The position numbers and the translations under genes were made by a program. The notes under the pieces were generated by a model. The model worked only from the letters and a program-made list of their open reading frames with translations, made no database searches and was not told the DNA's origin. 25,851 nt of DNA from an uncultured Butyrivibrio sp. (GTDB lineage Bacteria; Bacillota; Clostridia; Lachnospirales; Lachnospiraceae). The stretch is taken from positions 1 to 25,851 of the forward strand of contig NZ_CAMVPU010000051.1 in the NCBI RefSeq assembly GCF_947169445.1, written 5' to 3'. How positions within the stretch are numbered: position 1 is the stretch's first letter; the number at the start of each line of letters is the position of its first letter. Below are positions 6,940 to 14,323 of this stretch, piece by piece.

Positions 6940-7386
6940 ATGGGAGAAATATCGATGGCTGTGGTATGGCTGGTCCTTACTATTGTGCTGGCGGTAATTG
7001 AACTGACGACTCTGGGCCTTATCACTATATGGTTCGCTATTGGCAGTGTTTTTGCATTGTTTGTAGCATTACTTGGGGGCAACACCTGGGTTCAGCTTAT
7101 TATTTTTGTTATAGTTTCCGCTTTAACTATGCTTACTGTAAGGCCTCTTGCGACTAAGTATATAAACAGCAAGGTTAAGAAAACCAATATTGATGCGGTT
7201 ATTGGCAGGAAACTTATTGCTAAAACTGATATTGACAATGTCAAAGGAACAGGTAAAGTAGATATGGATGGTTCTACCTGGCTTGCGGCATCCAGCATTG
7301 ATGAGGTGGTCATAAATGCCGGAGATGAGGTCAGAGTGGTTCGTGTATCGGGAGCTAAGTTAATTGTTGAAAAGGTATTTCAATAG
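6940..7386 (+). CDS. NfeD family membrane protein
   Basis: The 148-residue protein has two or three membrane segments in its first 70 residues (an initial helix at about 5-20, then helices around LGLITIWFAIGSVFALFVALL and VQLIIFVIVSALTMLTV). A soluble C-terminal OB-fold domain follows (about 80-148: IGRKLIAKT, GTGKVDMDGSTWLA, AGDEVRVVRVSGAKLIVE). This is the short NfeD form without the ClpP-like protease domain. NfeD proteins are typically encoded beside SPFH proteins and act with them in membrane microdomains, which matches the next gene. The ATG at 6940 follows AGGGGGT; the in-frame GTG at 6904 overlaps the leader hairpin region and has no site. Confidence 0.9.
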   Translation: MGEISMAVVWLVLTIVLAVIELTTLGLITIWFAIGSVFALFVALLGGNTWVQLIIFVIVSALTMLTVRPLATKYINSKVKKTNIDAVIGRKLIAKTDIDNVKGTGKVDMDGSTWLAASSIDEVVINAGDEVRVVRVSGAKLIVEKVFQ

Positions 7387-7443
7387 GTAATAAGCTCACA
7401 TTAAGTGGGAGTATTATAAAAAGTATTGATGGAGGGTGTAAAT

Positions 7444-8355
7444 ATGTATGTTGCTATTGTTCTAATTATTCTTATTCTCATTTTAGTTGCTGCGAATATC
7501 AAGATCGTACCTCAGGCTCATTCATATGTAGTTGAGAGACTTGGTGCTTACAAAGAGACCTGGGATGTTGGTCTTCATATCAAAGTTCCTTTTATTGACC
7601 GTGTTGCGAGACAGGTTGATCTTAAGGAACAGTATTGTGATTTCCCACCGCAGCCTGTTATTACACAGGATAACGTTACAATGCAGATTGACTCAATTGT
7701 CTTTTTCAGAATTTCTGATCCTATGGCCTATGCTTATGGAGTAAGAAATCCTATCGGAGCTATTGAGAACCTTACAGCCACAACACTTCGTAATGTAATT
7801 GGTTCACTTACACTGGATGAAACACTTACATCAAGAGATCAGATAAATGCCCAGATGCAGGATGCTCTTGATATTGCCACAGACCCATGGGGAATTAAGA
7901 TCACGAGAGTTGAGCTTAAGAATATCAATCCTCCTGAGCAGATCAGAGATGCGATGGAGAAACAGATGAAGGCTGAACGTGAAAAGAGAGAAAAGATTCT
8001 TTTCGCAGAAGGTGAGAAGCAGTCACAGATCACTGTTGCAGAAGGTGAGAAACAGAGTAAAATCCTTCAAGCTGAAGCTGACAAGCAGGCTACAATCCTC
8101 CGCGCAGAGGCTGAGAGGGAAAAGAAGATCCGTGAGGCAGAAGGTCAGGCTGAGGCTATCAGAAATATTCAGAAGGCTAATGCTGATGGTATCAGAATGC
8201 TGAAGGAAGCAGGAGCTGATGAGTCAGTTCTTACACTTAAGAGTCTTGAGGCATTTGAAAAGGCATCTGACGGACAGGCTACCAAGATAATTGTTCCTTC
8301 TAACATTCAGGGAATCGCAGGGCTTGCCCAGTCACTTAAAGAAATTGTGAAATAA
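7444..8355 (+). CDS. SPFH/band 7 (stomatin/QmcA-like) membrane protein
   Basis: The 303-residue protein starts with one hydrophobic anchor (about 2-20). An SPFH domain follows (about 21-180; IVPQAHSYVVERLGAY, VGLHIKVPFIDRV, WGIKITRVELKNINPPE). Next is a long charged helix (about 180-250) built of alternating EGEKQS, EADKQA and EAEREK-type units, typical of the oligomerisation coiled coil. The C-terminal part has a helix and IIVPSNIQG. Proteins of this family form large membrane rings and organise microdomains. It lies 57 bases after nfeD, presumably co-transcribed. The ATG at 7444 is chosen because GGAGG precedes it by about 8 bases. Confidence 0.93.
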   Translation: MYVAIVLIILILILVAANIKIVPQAHSYVVERLGAYKETWDVGLHIKVPFIDRVARQVDLKEQYCDFPPQPVITQDNVTMQIDSIVFFRISDPMAYAYGVRNPIGAIENLTATTLRNVIGSLTLDETLTSRDQINAQMQDALDIATDPWGIKITRVELKNINPPEQIRDAMEKQMKAEREKREKILFAEGEKQSQITVAEGEKQSKILQAEADKQATILRAEAEREKKIREAEGQAEAIRNIQKANADGIRMLKEAGADESVLTLKSLEAFEKASDGQATKIIVPSNIQGIAGLAQSLKEIVK

Positions 8356-8380
8356 CAAAGCTACACTAGATAAAAATGGG

Positions 8381-8431
8381 GGGACGGGAGTATTGGTCCA
8401 TTTTAAAGAATGAGCCAAAAAACCTCGTCCC
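8381..8431 (+). promoter_or_regulatory. Two-tier stem-loop upstream of the ABC exporter genes
   Basis: GGGACGGG (8381-8388) pairs with CTCGTCCC (8424-8431) with one G-U pair, and inside it TTGG (8393-8396) can pair with CCAA (8415-8418). The following TTTAAAAAT is a poor U-tract. It may terminate the SPFH transcript, act as a leader RNA for the exporter, or be a repressor site. I could not match it to a known riboswitch. Confidence 0.45.
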
Positions 8432-8449
8432 TTTAAAAATAGGTTGAAT

Positions 8450-10264
8450 ATGCAGGAAAATAGTAAAAAATTTAGAAGCAAAACAGATTTGGTTTTGTTC
8501 TTTTTGGAAGGTAGCAAGAGATTCTTTTTTCTTAGTGTAATCTTTTCGCTGCTCGTTACTTTCTTTGATCTGATTGGACCAAAGATCATTCAGTATACTG
8601 TGGATTTTTGTATTTCTGATGAGGAGTCTAAAAGTGTCCCATCATATCTTAAGATGATCATGGATAGCATGGGCGGCAGAGCATTCCTTAGAGAACATCT
8701 TTATTATATTGCTATCGTTGTGGCAATAGTTGCATTTTTAGGGGCTCTTAGCAGATATCTTTTCAGAGTATGTAATGCAATGGGAGCAGAAAAGCTTATC
8801 CAGCGCATGAGAGATAAGCTGTTTGAACATATTATGCATCTGCCTTTTGCATGGCATGGCGAGAATCATACCGGAGATATTATCCAGAGATGTACTTCGG
8901 ATGTTGATACTATTAAAATGTTCATTTCCGAGCAGATGCTTTCTCTTTTCAGGATCATGATCAGAATTGTTATTGCCATGTATTTCATGCTGGGAATCAA
9001 CGTGAAAATGGCATTTGTATCTGCGGCATTTATACCCATAATTGTCATTTACTCCAGCTTTTTTCATAAGAGAATACGAAGCGAATTCGAAAGAGCTGAT
9101 AATGAAGAAGGACGTCTTTCGGCAACTGCGCAGGAGAACCTTACCGGTGTCAGAGTAGTAAGGGCCTTTGGACGTGAGAAATATGAAAAAGACCGATTTG
9201 TAAAACAGAACGCTGAGTACACTCAGATGTGGATAAATCTAATGAGAACTCTGGCGGCATTCTGGTCCTCCAACGACCTTATTTCAGGCCTTCAGGTTAT
9301 GCTAATTACTGTTCTTGGCGCTGTGTACTGTGTTCGCGGGAACATTACTGTTGGAGAATATATTGCTTTTGTAGCTTATAATTCCATGCTGGTATGGCCT
9401 GTAAGAGCGCTTGGCAGAATTATCTCTGAGATGAGTAAAGCGGGAGTATCAATTGACCGTATCAGTTATATCATGAATTCTGAGATTGAGCAGGATAAAG
9501 AGGATGCGATCGAACCTTCTATGAATGCTGATATTACCTTTGATCACGTGTCCTATGCTTATGAAAACGGCGGTGGAGATGTCCTAAAGGATGTGAGCTT
9601 TACTATTAAGGCCGGAACAACCTTTGGTATTTTGGGAGGAACAGGCTCCGGTAAATCTACCCTTATGTATCTTATGGACAGACTCTATGATGTTAAAGAG
9701 GGCTCTGGAAGTATTTATGTAGGTGATAACAACATTACTGATATTAAGGCATCATGGCTAAGAAAGAATATAGGCTTTGTATTGCAGGAACCATTTCTTT
9801 TTAGCAGAACTTTATCGGAGAATATTGGTATTACGCAGAAAAAACTGGATATTGATTCAGTTAAGCATGCAGCTAAAATTGCTGCTCTCGATGAGACAAT
9901 AGAGGATTTCTCAAAGGGCTATGATACATATGTTGGTGAAAGAGGTGTCACCCTTTCCGGAGGACAGAAGCAGCGAACAGCAATTGCGCAAATGCTTGTT
10001 TCGAAGCCTCAGATCATGGTGTTTGACGATTCACTTTCGGCGGTTGATACCCAGACAGATGCCAAGATAAGACGCGCTCTTTCCGAAAACACTGCCGGTT
10101 CTACGGTTGTACTTATTTCTCATAGGATTATGACACTGATGCACGCCGATAATATTATAGTGCTGGATCATGGCAGGATTGCAGAACAGGGAACTCATGA
10201 ACAGCTTCTTGAAAAAGGCGGCATTTACAAGAAAATTTACGATATACAGATGCAGGGAACATGA
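8450..10264 (+). CDS. ABC exporter half-transporter, subunit with degenerate catalytic site
   Basis: The 604-residue protein has a six-helix exporter-type membrane domain (about 20-330) and a C-terminal nucleotide-binding domain: Walker A GGTGSGKST at 396-404, Q-loop in VLQEPFLF, signature LSGGQ at 502-506, Walker B VFDD and the H-loop in ISHR. The residue after the Walker B Asp526, usually the catalytic Glu, is Asp527. This matches heterodimeric exporters with one impaired ATP site, such as BmrC/BmrD and LmrC/LmrD. The partner gene overlaps by 4 bases (ATGA). The ATG at 8450 follows a weak AGG; the TTG at 8444 is an alternative. The likely role is drug, lipid or peptide export; the substrate cannot be told from sequence. 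Confidence 0.93.
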   Translation: MQENSKKFRSKTDLVLFFLEGSKRFFFLSVIFSLLVTFFDLIGPKIIQYTVDFCISDEESKSVPSYLKMIMDSMGGRAFLREHLYYIAIVVAIVAFLGALSRYLFRVCNAMGAEKLIQRMRDKLFEHIMHLPFAWHGENHTGDIIQRCTSDVDTIKMFISEQMLSLFRIMIRIVIAMYFMLGINVKMAFVSAAFIPIIVIYSSFFHKRIRSEFERADNEEGRLSATAQENLTGVRVVRAFGREKYEKDRFVKQNAEYTQMWINLMRTLAAFWSSNDLISGLQVMLITVLGAVYCVRGNITVGEYIAFVAYNSMLVWPVRALGRIISEMSKAGVSIDRISYIMNSEIEQDKEDAIEPSMNADITFDHVSYAYENGGGDVLKDVSFTIKAGTTFGILGGTGSGKSTLMYLMDRLYDVKEGSGSIYVGDNNITDIKASWLRKNIGFVLQEPFLFSRTLSENIGITQKKLDIDSVKHAAKIAALDETIEDFSKGYDTYVGERGVTLSGGQKQRTAIAQMLVSKPQIMVFDDSLSAVDTQTDAKIRRALSENTAGSTVVLISHRIMTLMHADNIIVLDHGRIAEQGTHEQLLEKGGIYKKIYDIQMQGT

Positions 10265-12072
10265 ACGAGAAAAATATAAAACTTCCATTATTTGGAATTC
10301 CAAAATTATTTCCATATATAAAACAGTATTTTCCTAAGATTATCTTCATGATAGCGCTGGGAGTACTGAGCTCGCTTGCCGACTCAATATTTCCGATTTT
10401 TAATCAGTACGCCATTGATAATTTTGTAGGAAAAAAGACACTGGAAGGACTGACAGCATTTATTATTCTATATGTTGTCGTACTTGTTTTGCAGGTTATT
10501 GATAACTTTATTTGTACATATGTATGCGGACAGGTTGAACTTTCTGTGGACAGGGATCTTAGAAATGCGGCGTTTAGCCATCTTCAGACTCTTTCTTTTG
10601 CTTATTTTAATCAGAATAATGTTGGTTATATTCATGCAAGAGTTATGAGTGATACAGGCAAGATCGGAGTGATGGTATCCTGGCGAATGATGGATATTGT
10701 CTGGCAGGGAGCCTATGTTATCTTTGTGCTTATAATGATGCTTTTTCTTAATGCTAAGCTTGCTCTTTACGTAATTGTTTTGGTTCCGATTGCGGTTTTA
10801 CTTGTAATGTATTTTCAGAGTAAGCTGGTTGTGCTTAACCGTAAGATAAGAGAAATTAATTCCACTATTACAAGTAACTTCAATGAAGGAATTACCGGTG
10901 CCAAGGCAATAAAGACTCTTGTAGTTGAAGATAAGATTCAGGCTGATTTTGAAGAAGATACTGAGAAGATGAGATCCACATCGGTTCATGCAACTCATTA
11001 TTCAGCATTTTTTACATCTGCTATTACAATGATGTCTTCGATAGCCCTTGCTCTTGTGCTATGGAGGGGCGGAAATATCACCATGGAAGGTGTGATACAG
11101 ATTGGAACACTTTCAGTTTTCCTTTCATATGCCCTGGGACTTATGGAGCCTATTCAGAATATTATCGTTACATTATCTGAGCTAATTGCGGTTCAGGTTA
11201 ATGTTGAGAGATTAACAAGACTTCTTAATACGGAGTCTGACGTGGCTGACACTCCGGAAGTTATTGAAAAGTATGGCGATACCTTTAATCCGAAAAAAGA
11301 GAACTGGGAGCCGCTTTTCGGTGATGTGGAATTTAAAGATGTAACCTTCAAATATCCTGATGGGGATGAATATGTTCTTACGAACTTTAATCTTAAGGTT
11401 CCGCAGGGAACAAACGTTGCTATTGTTGGTGAGACCGGTGCCGGCAAGTCAACACTTGTAAATCTTGTTTGCAGATTTTTTAAGCCTACAAAGGGACAGG
11501 TTCTTATTGACGGAAAAGATGCTGCACAGAGGTCACAGCTATGGCTTCATTCTAATATTGGCTACGTACTTCAGACACCTCATCTTTTTTCCGGTTCTGT
11601 CAGGGATAATCTTCGCTACGGAAATCCTGACGCCACTGAGGAAGAAATCTGGAATGCCCTTAAGCTTGTATCTGCTGACGGTATAGTAAAGAGAATGGAT
11701 AAGGGACTTGATAGCGATGTAGGAGAGGATGGTGGAATGCTCTCAACCGGTGAAAAGCAGCTTCTTTCTTTTGCGAGAGCTCTTTTAGCTGACCCTAAGA
11801 TTCTGGTGCTGGATGAAGCTACAGCTTCAATCGATACTGTTACGGAAAAAGCAATACAGGATGCGATTATTACCGTAACTAAGGGAAGAACCAGCTTTGT
11901 CATTGCTCATAGACTGTCTACTATCGTAGATGCTGATATTATTCTTGTGGTCAATGATGGTAAAATAATAGAGAGGGGCACTCATCGAGAACTTATGGCT
12001 ATGAAGGGATATTATTATGATCTGTTTACCAGACAGTTTGATGAGGCTAGTTTTAATGCGGCATTCGAGTGA
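10261..12072 (+). CDS. ABC exporter half-transporter, subunit with consensus Walker B
   Basis: The 603-residue partner of the preceding protein also has six membrane helices (about 15-320) and a nucleotide-binding domain: Walker A GETGAGKST at 390-398, signature LSTGE at 494-498, Walker B LVLDE with catalytic Glu519, and H-loop AHRLSTI. The signature departs from LSGGQ. In a dimer, its Walker sites face the intact LSGGQ of the first subunit, forming the active site, while its own altered signature faces the impaired site. The start ATG overlaps the previous stop, implying translational coupling. This complementary arrangement is strong evidence that the two genes encode one heterodimer. Confidence 0.94.
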   Translation: MNEKNIKLPLFGIPKLFPYIKQYFPKIIFMIALGVLSSLADSIFPIFNQYAIDNFVGKKTLEGLTAFIILYVVVLVLQVIDNFICTYVCGQVELSVDRDLRNAAFSHLQTLSFAYFNQNNVGYIHARVMSDTGKIGVMVSWRMMDIVWQGAYVIFVLIMMLFLNAKLALYVIVLVPIAVLLVMYFQSKLVVLNRKIREINSTITSNFNEGITGAKAIKTLVVEDKIQADFEEDTEKMRSTSVHATHYSAFFTSAITMMSSIALALVLWRGGNITMEGVIQIGTLSVFLSYALGLMEPIQNIIVTLSELIAVQVNVERLTRLLNTESDVADTPEVIEKYGDTFNPKKENWEPLFGDVEFKDVTFKYPDGDEYVLTNFNLKVPQGTNVAIVGETGAGKSTLVNLVCRFFKPTKGQVLIDGKDAAQRSQLWLHSNIGYVLQTPHLFSGSVRDNLRYGNPDATEEEIWNALKLVSADGIVKRMDKGLDSDVGEDGGMLSTGEKQLLSFARALLADPKILVLDEATASIDTVTEKAIQDAIITVTKGRTSFVIAHRLSTIVDADIILVVNDGKIIERGTHRELMAMKGYYYDLFTRQFDEASFNAAFE

Positions 12073-12089
12073 TGCTTTGGGGGTAGTTT

Positions 12090-12980
12090 GTGGATATAGC
12101 AGTTTTTAGTGATATACATGGTAATTATAGTGCGCTGCAGGCCTGCATAGATTATTCTGTCGGAAGAGGAATTACTAATTTTGTGCTTTTGGGGGATTTT
12201 GTTACCGATTGTCCTAATCCTCAGAAGACTATGGAGCTTATCTATGTTCTGAAGCAGTATTTTAATACCTATATCATTCGTGGAAACCGGGAGGAGTATC
12301 TTCTTAATTACAAAAAAAGTGGTGAAGGAATCTGGAAAAAAGGTTCGGCATCAGGAGCTCTTCTATATACCTATGAGAATCTGACTGATAAAGATTTTAA
12401 TTTCTTTGATTCACTTCCAAATTATAATGCTTTTTCTATGAAGGGTTTTCCGACTTTTGAATATTGTCATGGTTCACCTACGGAAACAGCCGAGCTTTTA
12501 TTTAAGGATAAGAGAAATACAAAAAAGGTTTTATCTAATTTAAAGAGCGGAGTTTTACTTCACGGGCACACTCATATTCAGGAAACATTCGTTTATCGTG
12601 GTAAAAAAGCTGTAAATCCCGGATCTATAGGAATTCCCTGGTATTATGGAGGAAAAACACAGTTCTGTATTCTTCATGGTAATGGTAAGACCTGGGAAGA
12701 AGAAATGATTCAGCTTGATTATAATAGGAGAGAAATTCTGCACGATTTTAAAGAATCCGGAATCTGCAGCTATGCACCGGCTTGGGCTGCTGTTTCCATG
12801 CATACCATAAGGACCGGAGTTGATCTGAATCAGACGGTACTTCTGCGGGCAATGAGACTATGCGAACAGGAGAGAGGAATGGTTCGCTGGCCCAATATTC
12901 CTGAGAAATACTGGGCGATAGCGCTTAAAGAAAAATATATTGATCTTCACGGAAAAGAAATTCCTCATGAGAAAGAGTGA
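12090..12980 (+). CDS. Calcineurin-like metallophosphoesterase with C-terminal extension
   Basis: The 296-residue protein has the two-metal phosphoesterase signature: SDIHGN (Asp8, His10), LLGDF (Asp36), GNRE (Asn66), CHGSP (His127) and LLHGHTH (His158, His160, His162). This matches the YfcE/MJ0936-like branch, but the last 90 or so residues are beyond the usual catalytic core and are not recognised. The start is GTG at 12090, preceded by GGGGG. It follows the ABC exporter by 17 bases, so it is probably co-transcribed with it. The substrate is unknown; a phosphodiester or phosphomonoester is expected. There is no signal peptide, so it is cytosolic. Confidence 0.88.
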   Translation: MDIAVFSDIHGNYSALQACIDYSVGRGITNFVLLGDFVTDCPNPQKTMELIYVLKQYFNTYIIRGNREEYLLNYKKSGEGIWKKGSASGALLYTYENLTDKDFNFFDSLPNYNAFSMKGFPTFEYCHGSPTETAELLFKDKRNTKKVLSNLKSGVLLHGHTHIQETFVYRGKKAVNPGSIGIPWYYGGKTQFCILHGNGKTWEEEMIQLDYNRREILHDFKESGICSYAPAWAAVSMHTIRTGVDLNQTVLLRAMRLCEQERGMVRWPNIPEKYWAIALKEKYIDLHGKEIPHEKE

Positions 12981-13022
12981 AGAGTAAACTTATCTTTACC
13001 TTGTCAAAATTAAAGAAAAGGG

Positions 13023-13060
13023 AAGCGGGAAGTGATGGCTTTTGTCACCGCTTCCCGCTT
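13023..13060. terminator. Convergent, probably bidirectional terminator
   Basis: AAGCGGGAA (13023-13031) pairs with TTCCCGCTT (13052-13060), and an inner GTGA/TCAC stem is offset by a three-base bulge. Weak T-runs follow on both strands. It lies between the plus-strand phosphoesterase and the minus-strand Ser/Thr-rich gene. Confidence 0.75.
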
Positions 13061-13086
13061 TCAATGTTTATTATGAATTTGACCTG

Positions 13087-13542
13087 TTAAACTGTTGTAT
13101 CCATGGCTACTGAAGTATCTGCTGCAGTCGTGGTGGCAGCATCCTTATCGTACTGTTTGAGCTGGTTATCTAGCCATGATGATTTATATTTAGCATATTT
13201 ATCTGTAGTAGTTGCTGTTGTTTCAGTAGTATTTGTTTCGGACGAAGTCTTTTCCGATGTCGAAGTATCTTTACCAATATTATTCAGATAATTGTCCAGA
13301 TAATTCGATTTAGAAGTACTTGTCTTTTTGCTGGTGCTACTTACACTCTCTGTAGCAGTTGTAGTCGAACCGGTTTCTCTATATGCATTCAGTGCATTTT
13401 TGTTTCCTACTTTATTTACATAGGATTTCATAAGAGAGCCATAGGAACCATTTTTAATGCTGGAATAATCTCCGATAAGGCTGCTCATACTTGATATGTA
13501 ATCGTAAGAACCGGATAAGCTGCTAAAGAAGTTGGTACTCAT
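13087..13542 (-). CDS. Ser/Thr-rich low-complexity protein, function unknown
   Basis: The 151-residue protein is not one I can assign to a named family. The N-terminal 55 residues are more ordered (SLIGDYSSIKNGSYGSLMKS, 21-40), and this part reminds me of a short motif seen in hypothetical proteins of Lachnospiraceae. The rest is rich in Ser, Thr, Lys and Glu. Two imperfect repeats stand out: SNYLDNYLNNIGKD (79-92) and SSWLDNQLKQYDKD (121-134), separated by a Thr/Ser linker. It has no signal peptide, membrane segment or cysteine. A very strong AGGAGGTGA site precedes the ATG, so the gene is very probably real. It is a single gene, convergent with the phosphoesterase and divergent from groES. 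Confidence 0.75.
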   Translation of the reverse strand: MSTNFFSSLSGSYDYISSMSSLIGDYSSIKNGSYGSLMKSYVNKVGNKNALNAYRETGSTTTATESVSSTSKKTSTSKSNYLDNYLNNIGKDTSTSEKTSSETNTTETTATTTDKYAKYKSSWLDNQLKQYDKDAATTTAADTSVAMDTTV

Positions 13543-13605
13543 AAAATCACCTCCTTGAGCTTAAAGTCTGCTTTTGCAAACTTCAGAAATTCCTTTTTCT
13601 GAGAA

Positions 13606-13638
13606 AAAATATGTATTTCTGGCATAAGTACATATTTT
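13606..13638. repeat. AT-rich inverted repeat in the intergenic region
   Basis: AAAATATGTA (13606-13615) and TACATATTTT (13629-13638) are perfect 10-base arms around a 13-base centre. It lies about 65 bases upstream of the minus-strand gene and could be a regulator site or hairpin. The rest of 13543-13850 holds only a six-codon ORF with a good ribosome binding site (13671-13691), and a TATAAT at 13814 without a good -35. Confidence 0.5.
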
Positions 13639-13851
13639 CCTACGCTTATTATTGCTTAGGAGGACATACAATGCAATTTAGAAGATATTAAATATTCTTA
13701 AAATTCTATAAAGTGACCTCTCATATATCTGCAAAGCCAGAAATGGAGCGCTTTTTGAATGATAAGAGATACAAATTGTAGAAATAGCGAGTAAAAAAGA
13801 GAAATAATGAGTATATAATAGTATAAGTTGAATATAGCGATGCATTAGCAG

Positions 13852-13880
13852 TTGCACATGGAGCGCTAAATCACTAATAT
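13852..13880 (+). promoter_or_regulatory. Probable groESL promoter
   Basis: TTGCAC (13852-13857) and TAATAT (13875-13880) are separated by 17 bases, putting the transcript start near 13887, just before CIRCE. The boxes are moderate, but the geometry relative to CIRCE is what is expected for HrcA-controlled promoters. Confidence 0.5.
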
Positions 13881-13893
13881 ATGTTCTTAGAGA

Positions 13894-13920
13894 TTAGCAC
13901 TCAATCCAAATGAGTGCTAA
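13894..13920 (+). promoter_or_regulatory. CIRCE operator (HrcA binding site)
   Basis: A perfect CIRCE element: TTAGCACTC, 9 bases, GAGTGCTAA. HrcA binds this inverted repeat to repress chaperone genes and releases it on heat or folding stress. It lies 45 bases upstream of groES. Confidence 0.98.
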
Positions 13921-13964
13921 CAAATAATGAAAGGTATGAAATTACATATAAAGGAGGCTTTATT

Positions 13965-14249
13965 ATGAAGTTAGAACCACTTGCAGACAGAGTTGTACTT
14001 AAGGCTCTTGAGGCTGAAGAAACTACAAAATCAGGAATCGTTCTTCCTGGAGCTGAGAAGGAGAAGCCACAGCAGGCTGAGGTTATTGCTGTAGGTCCTG
14101 GCGGAATAGTTGACGGCAAGGAAGTTAAGATGCAGGTTAAGAAGGGTGATAATGTCATCTATTCAAAATATGCTGGAACAGAAGTTAAGCTTGATGATGT
14201 AACATATATCATTGTTAAGCAGAATGATATTTTGGCAATTATCAAATAA
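13965..14249 (+). CDS. groES: Co-chaperonin GroES
   Basis: The 94-residue protein is a full-length GroES: LEPLADRVVLKALEAEE at the N-terminus, the mobile loop region (TTKSGIVLPGAEKEKPQQAEV, in part) and the closing strands VIYSKYAGTEVKLDD and YIIVKQNDILAII. It caps GroEL to fold proteins in the cytosol. The ATG at 13965 follows AAAGGAGG; the earlier in-frame start at 13914 lies inside the CIRCE repeat and is rejected. It is regulated by HrcA through the CIRCE site, and groEL lies 74 bases downstream in the same operon. Confidence 0.98.
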   Translation: MKLEPLADRVVLKALEAEETTKSGIVLPGAEKEKPQQAEVIAVGPGGIVDGKEVKMQVKKGDNVIYSKYAGTEVKLDDVTYIIVKQNDILAIIK

Positions 14250-14323
14250 TTAGCTATAGAAAAGAACAAATCTTTTTTATTTCATATTTGAATTTTATTA
14301 AAATCATATTGGAGGAATTCAAA

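Noticed and set aside
8381..8431. Guanidine (ykkC or mini-ykkC) riboswitch before the ABC exporter
   Set aside because: The GGGACG sequence was suggestive, but the paired ACGR-loop hairpins and the other conserved ykkC blocks are not present.
13914..13964. Upstream ATG as the groES start
   Set aside because: It lies within the right arm of CIRCE and would add 17 residues absent from GroES; the ATG at 13965 has AAAGGAGG.
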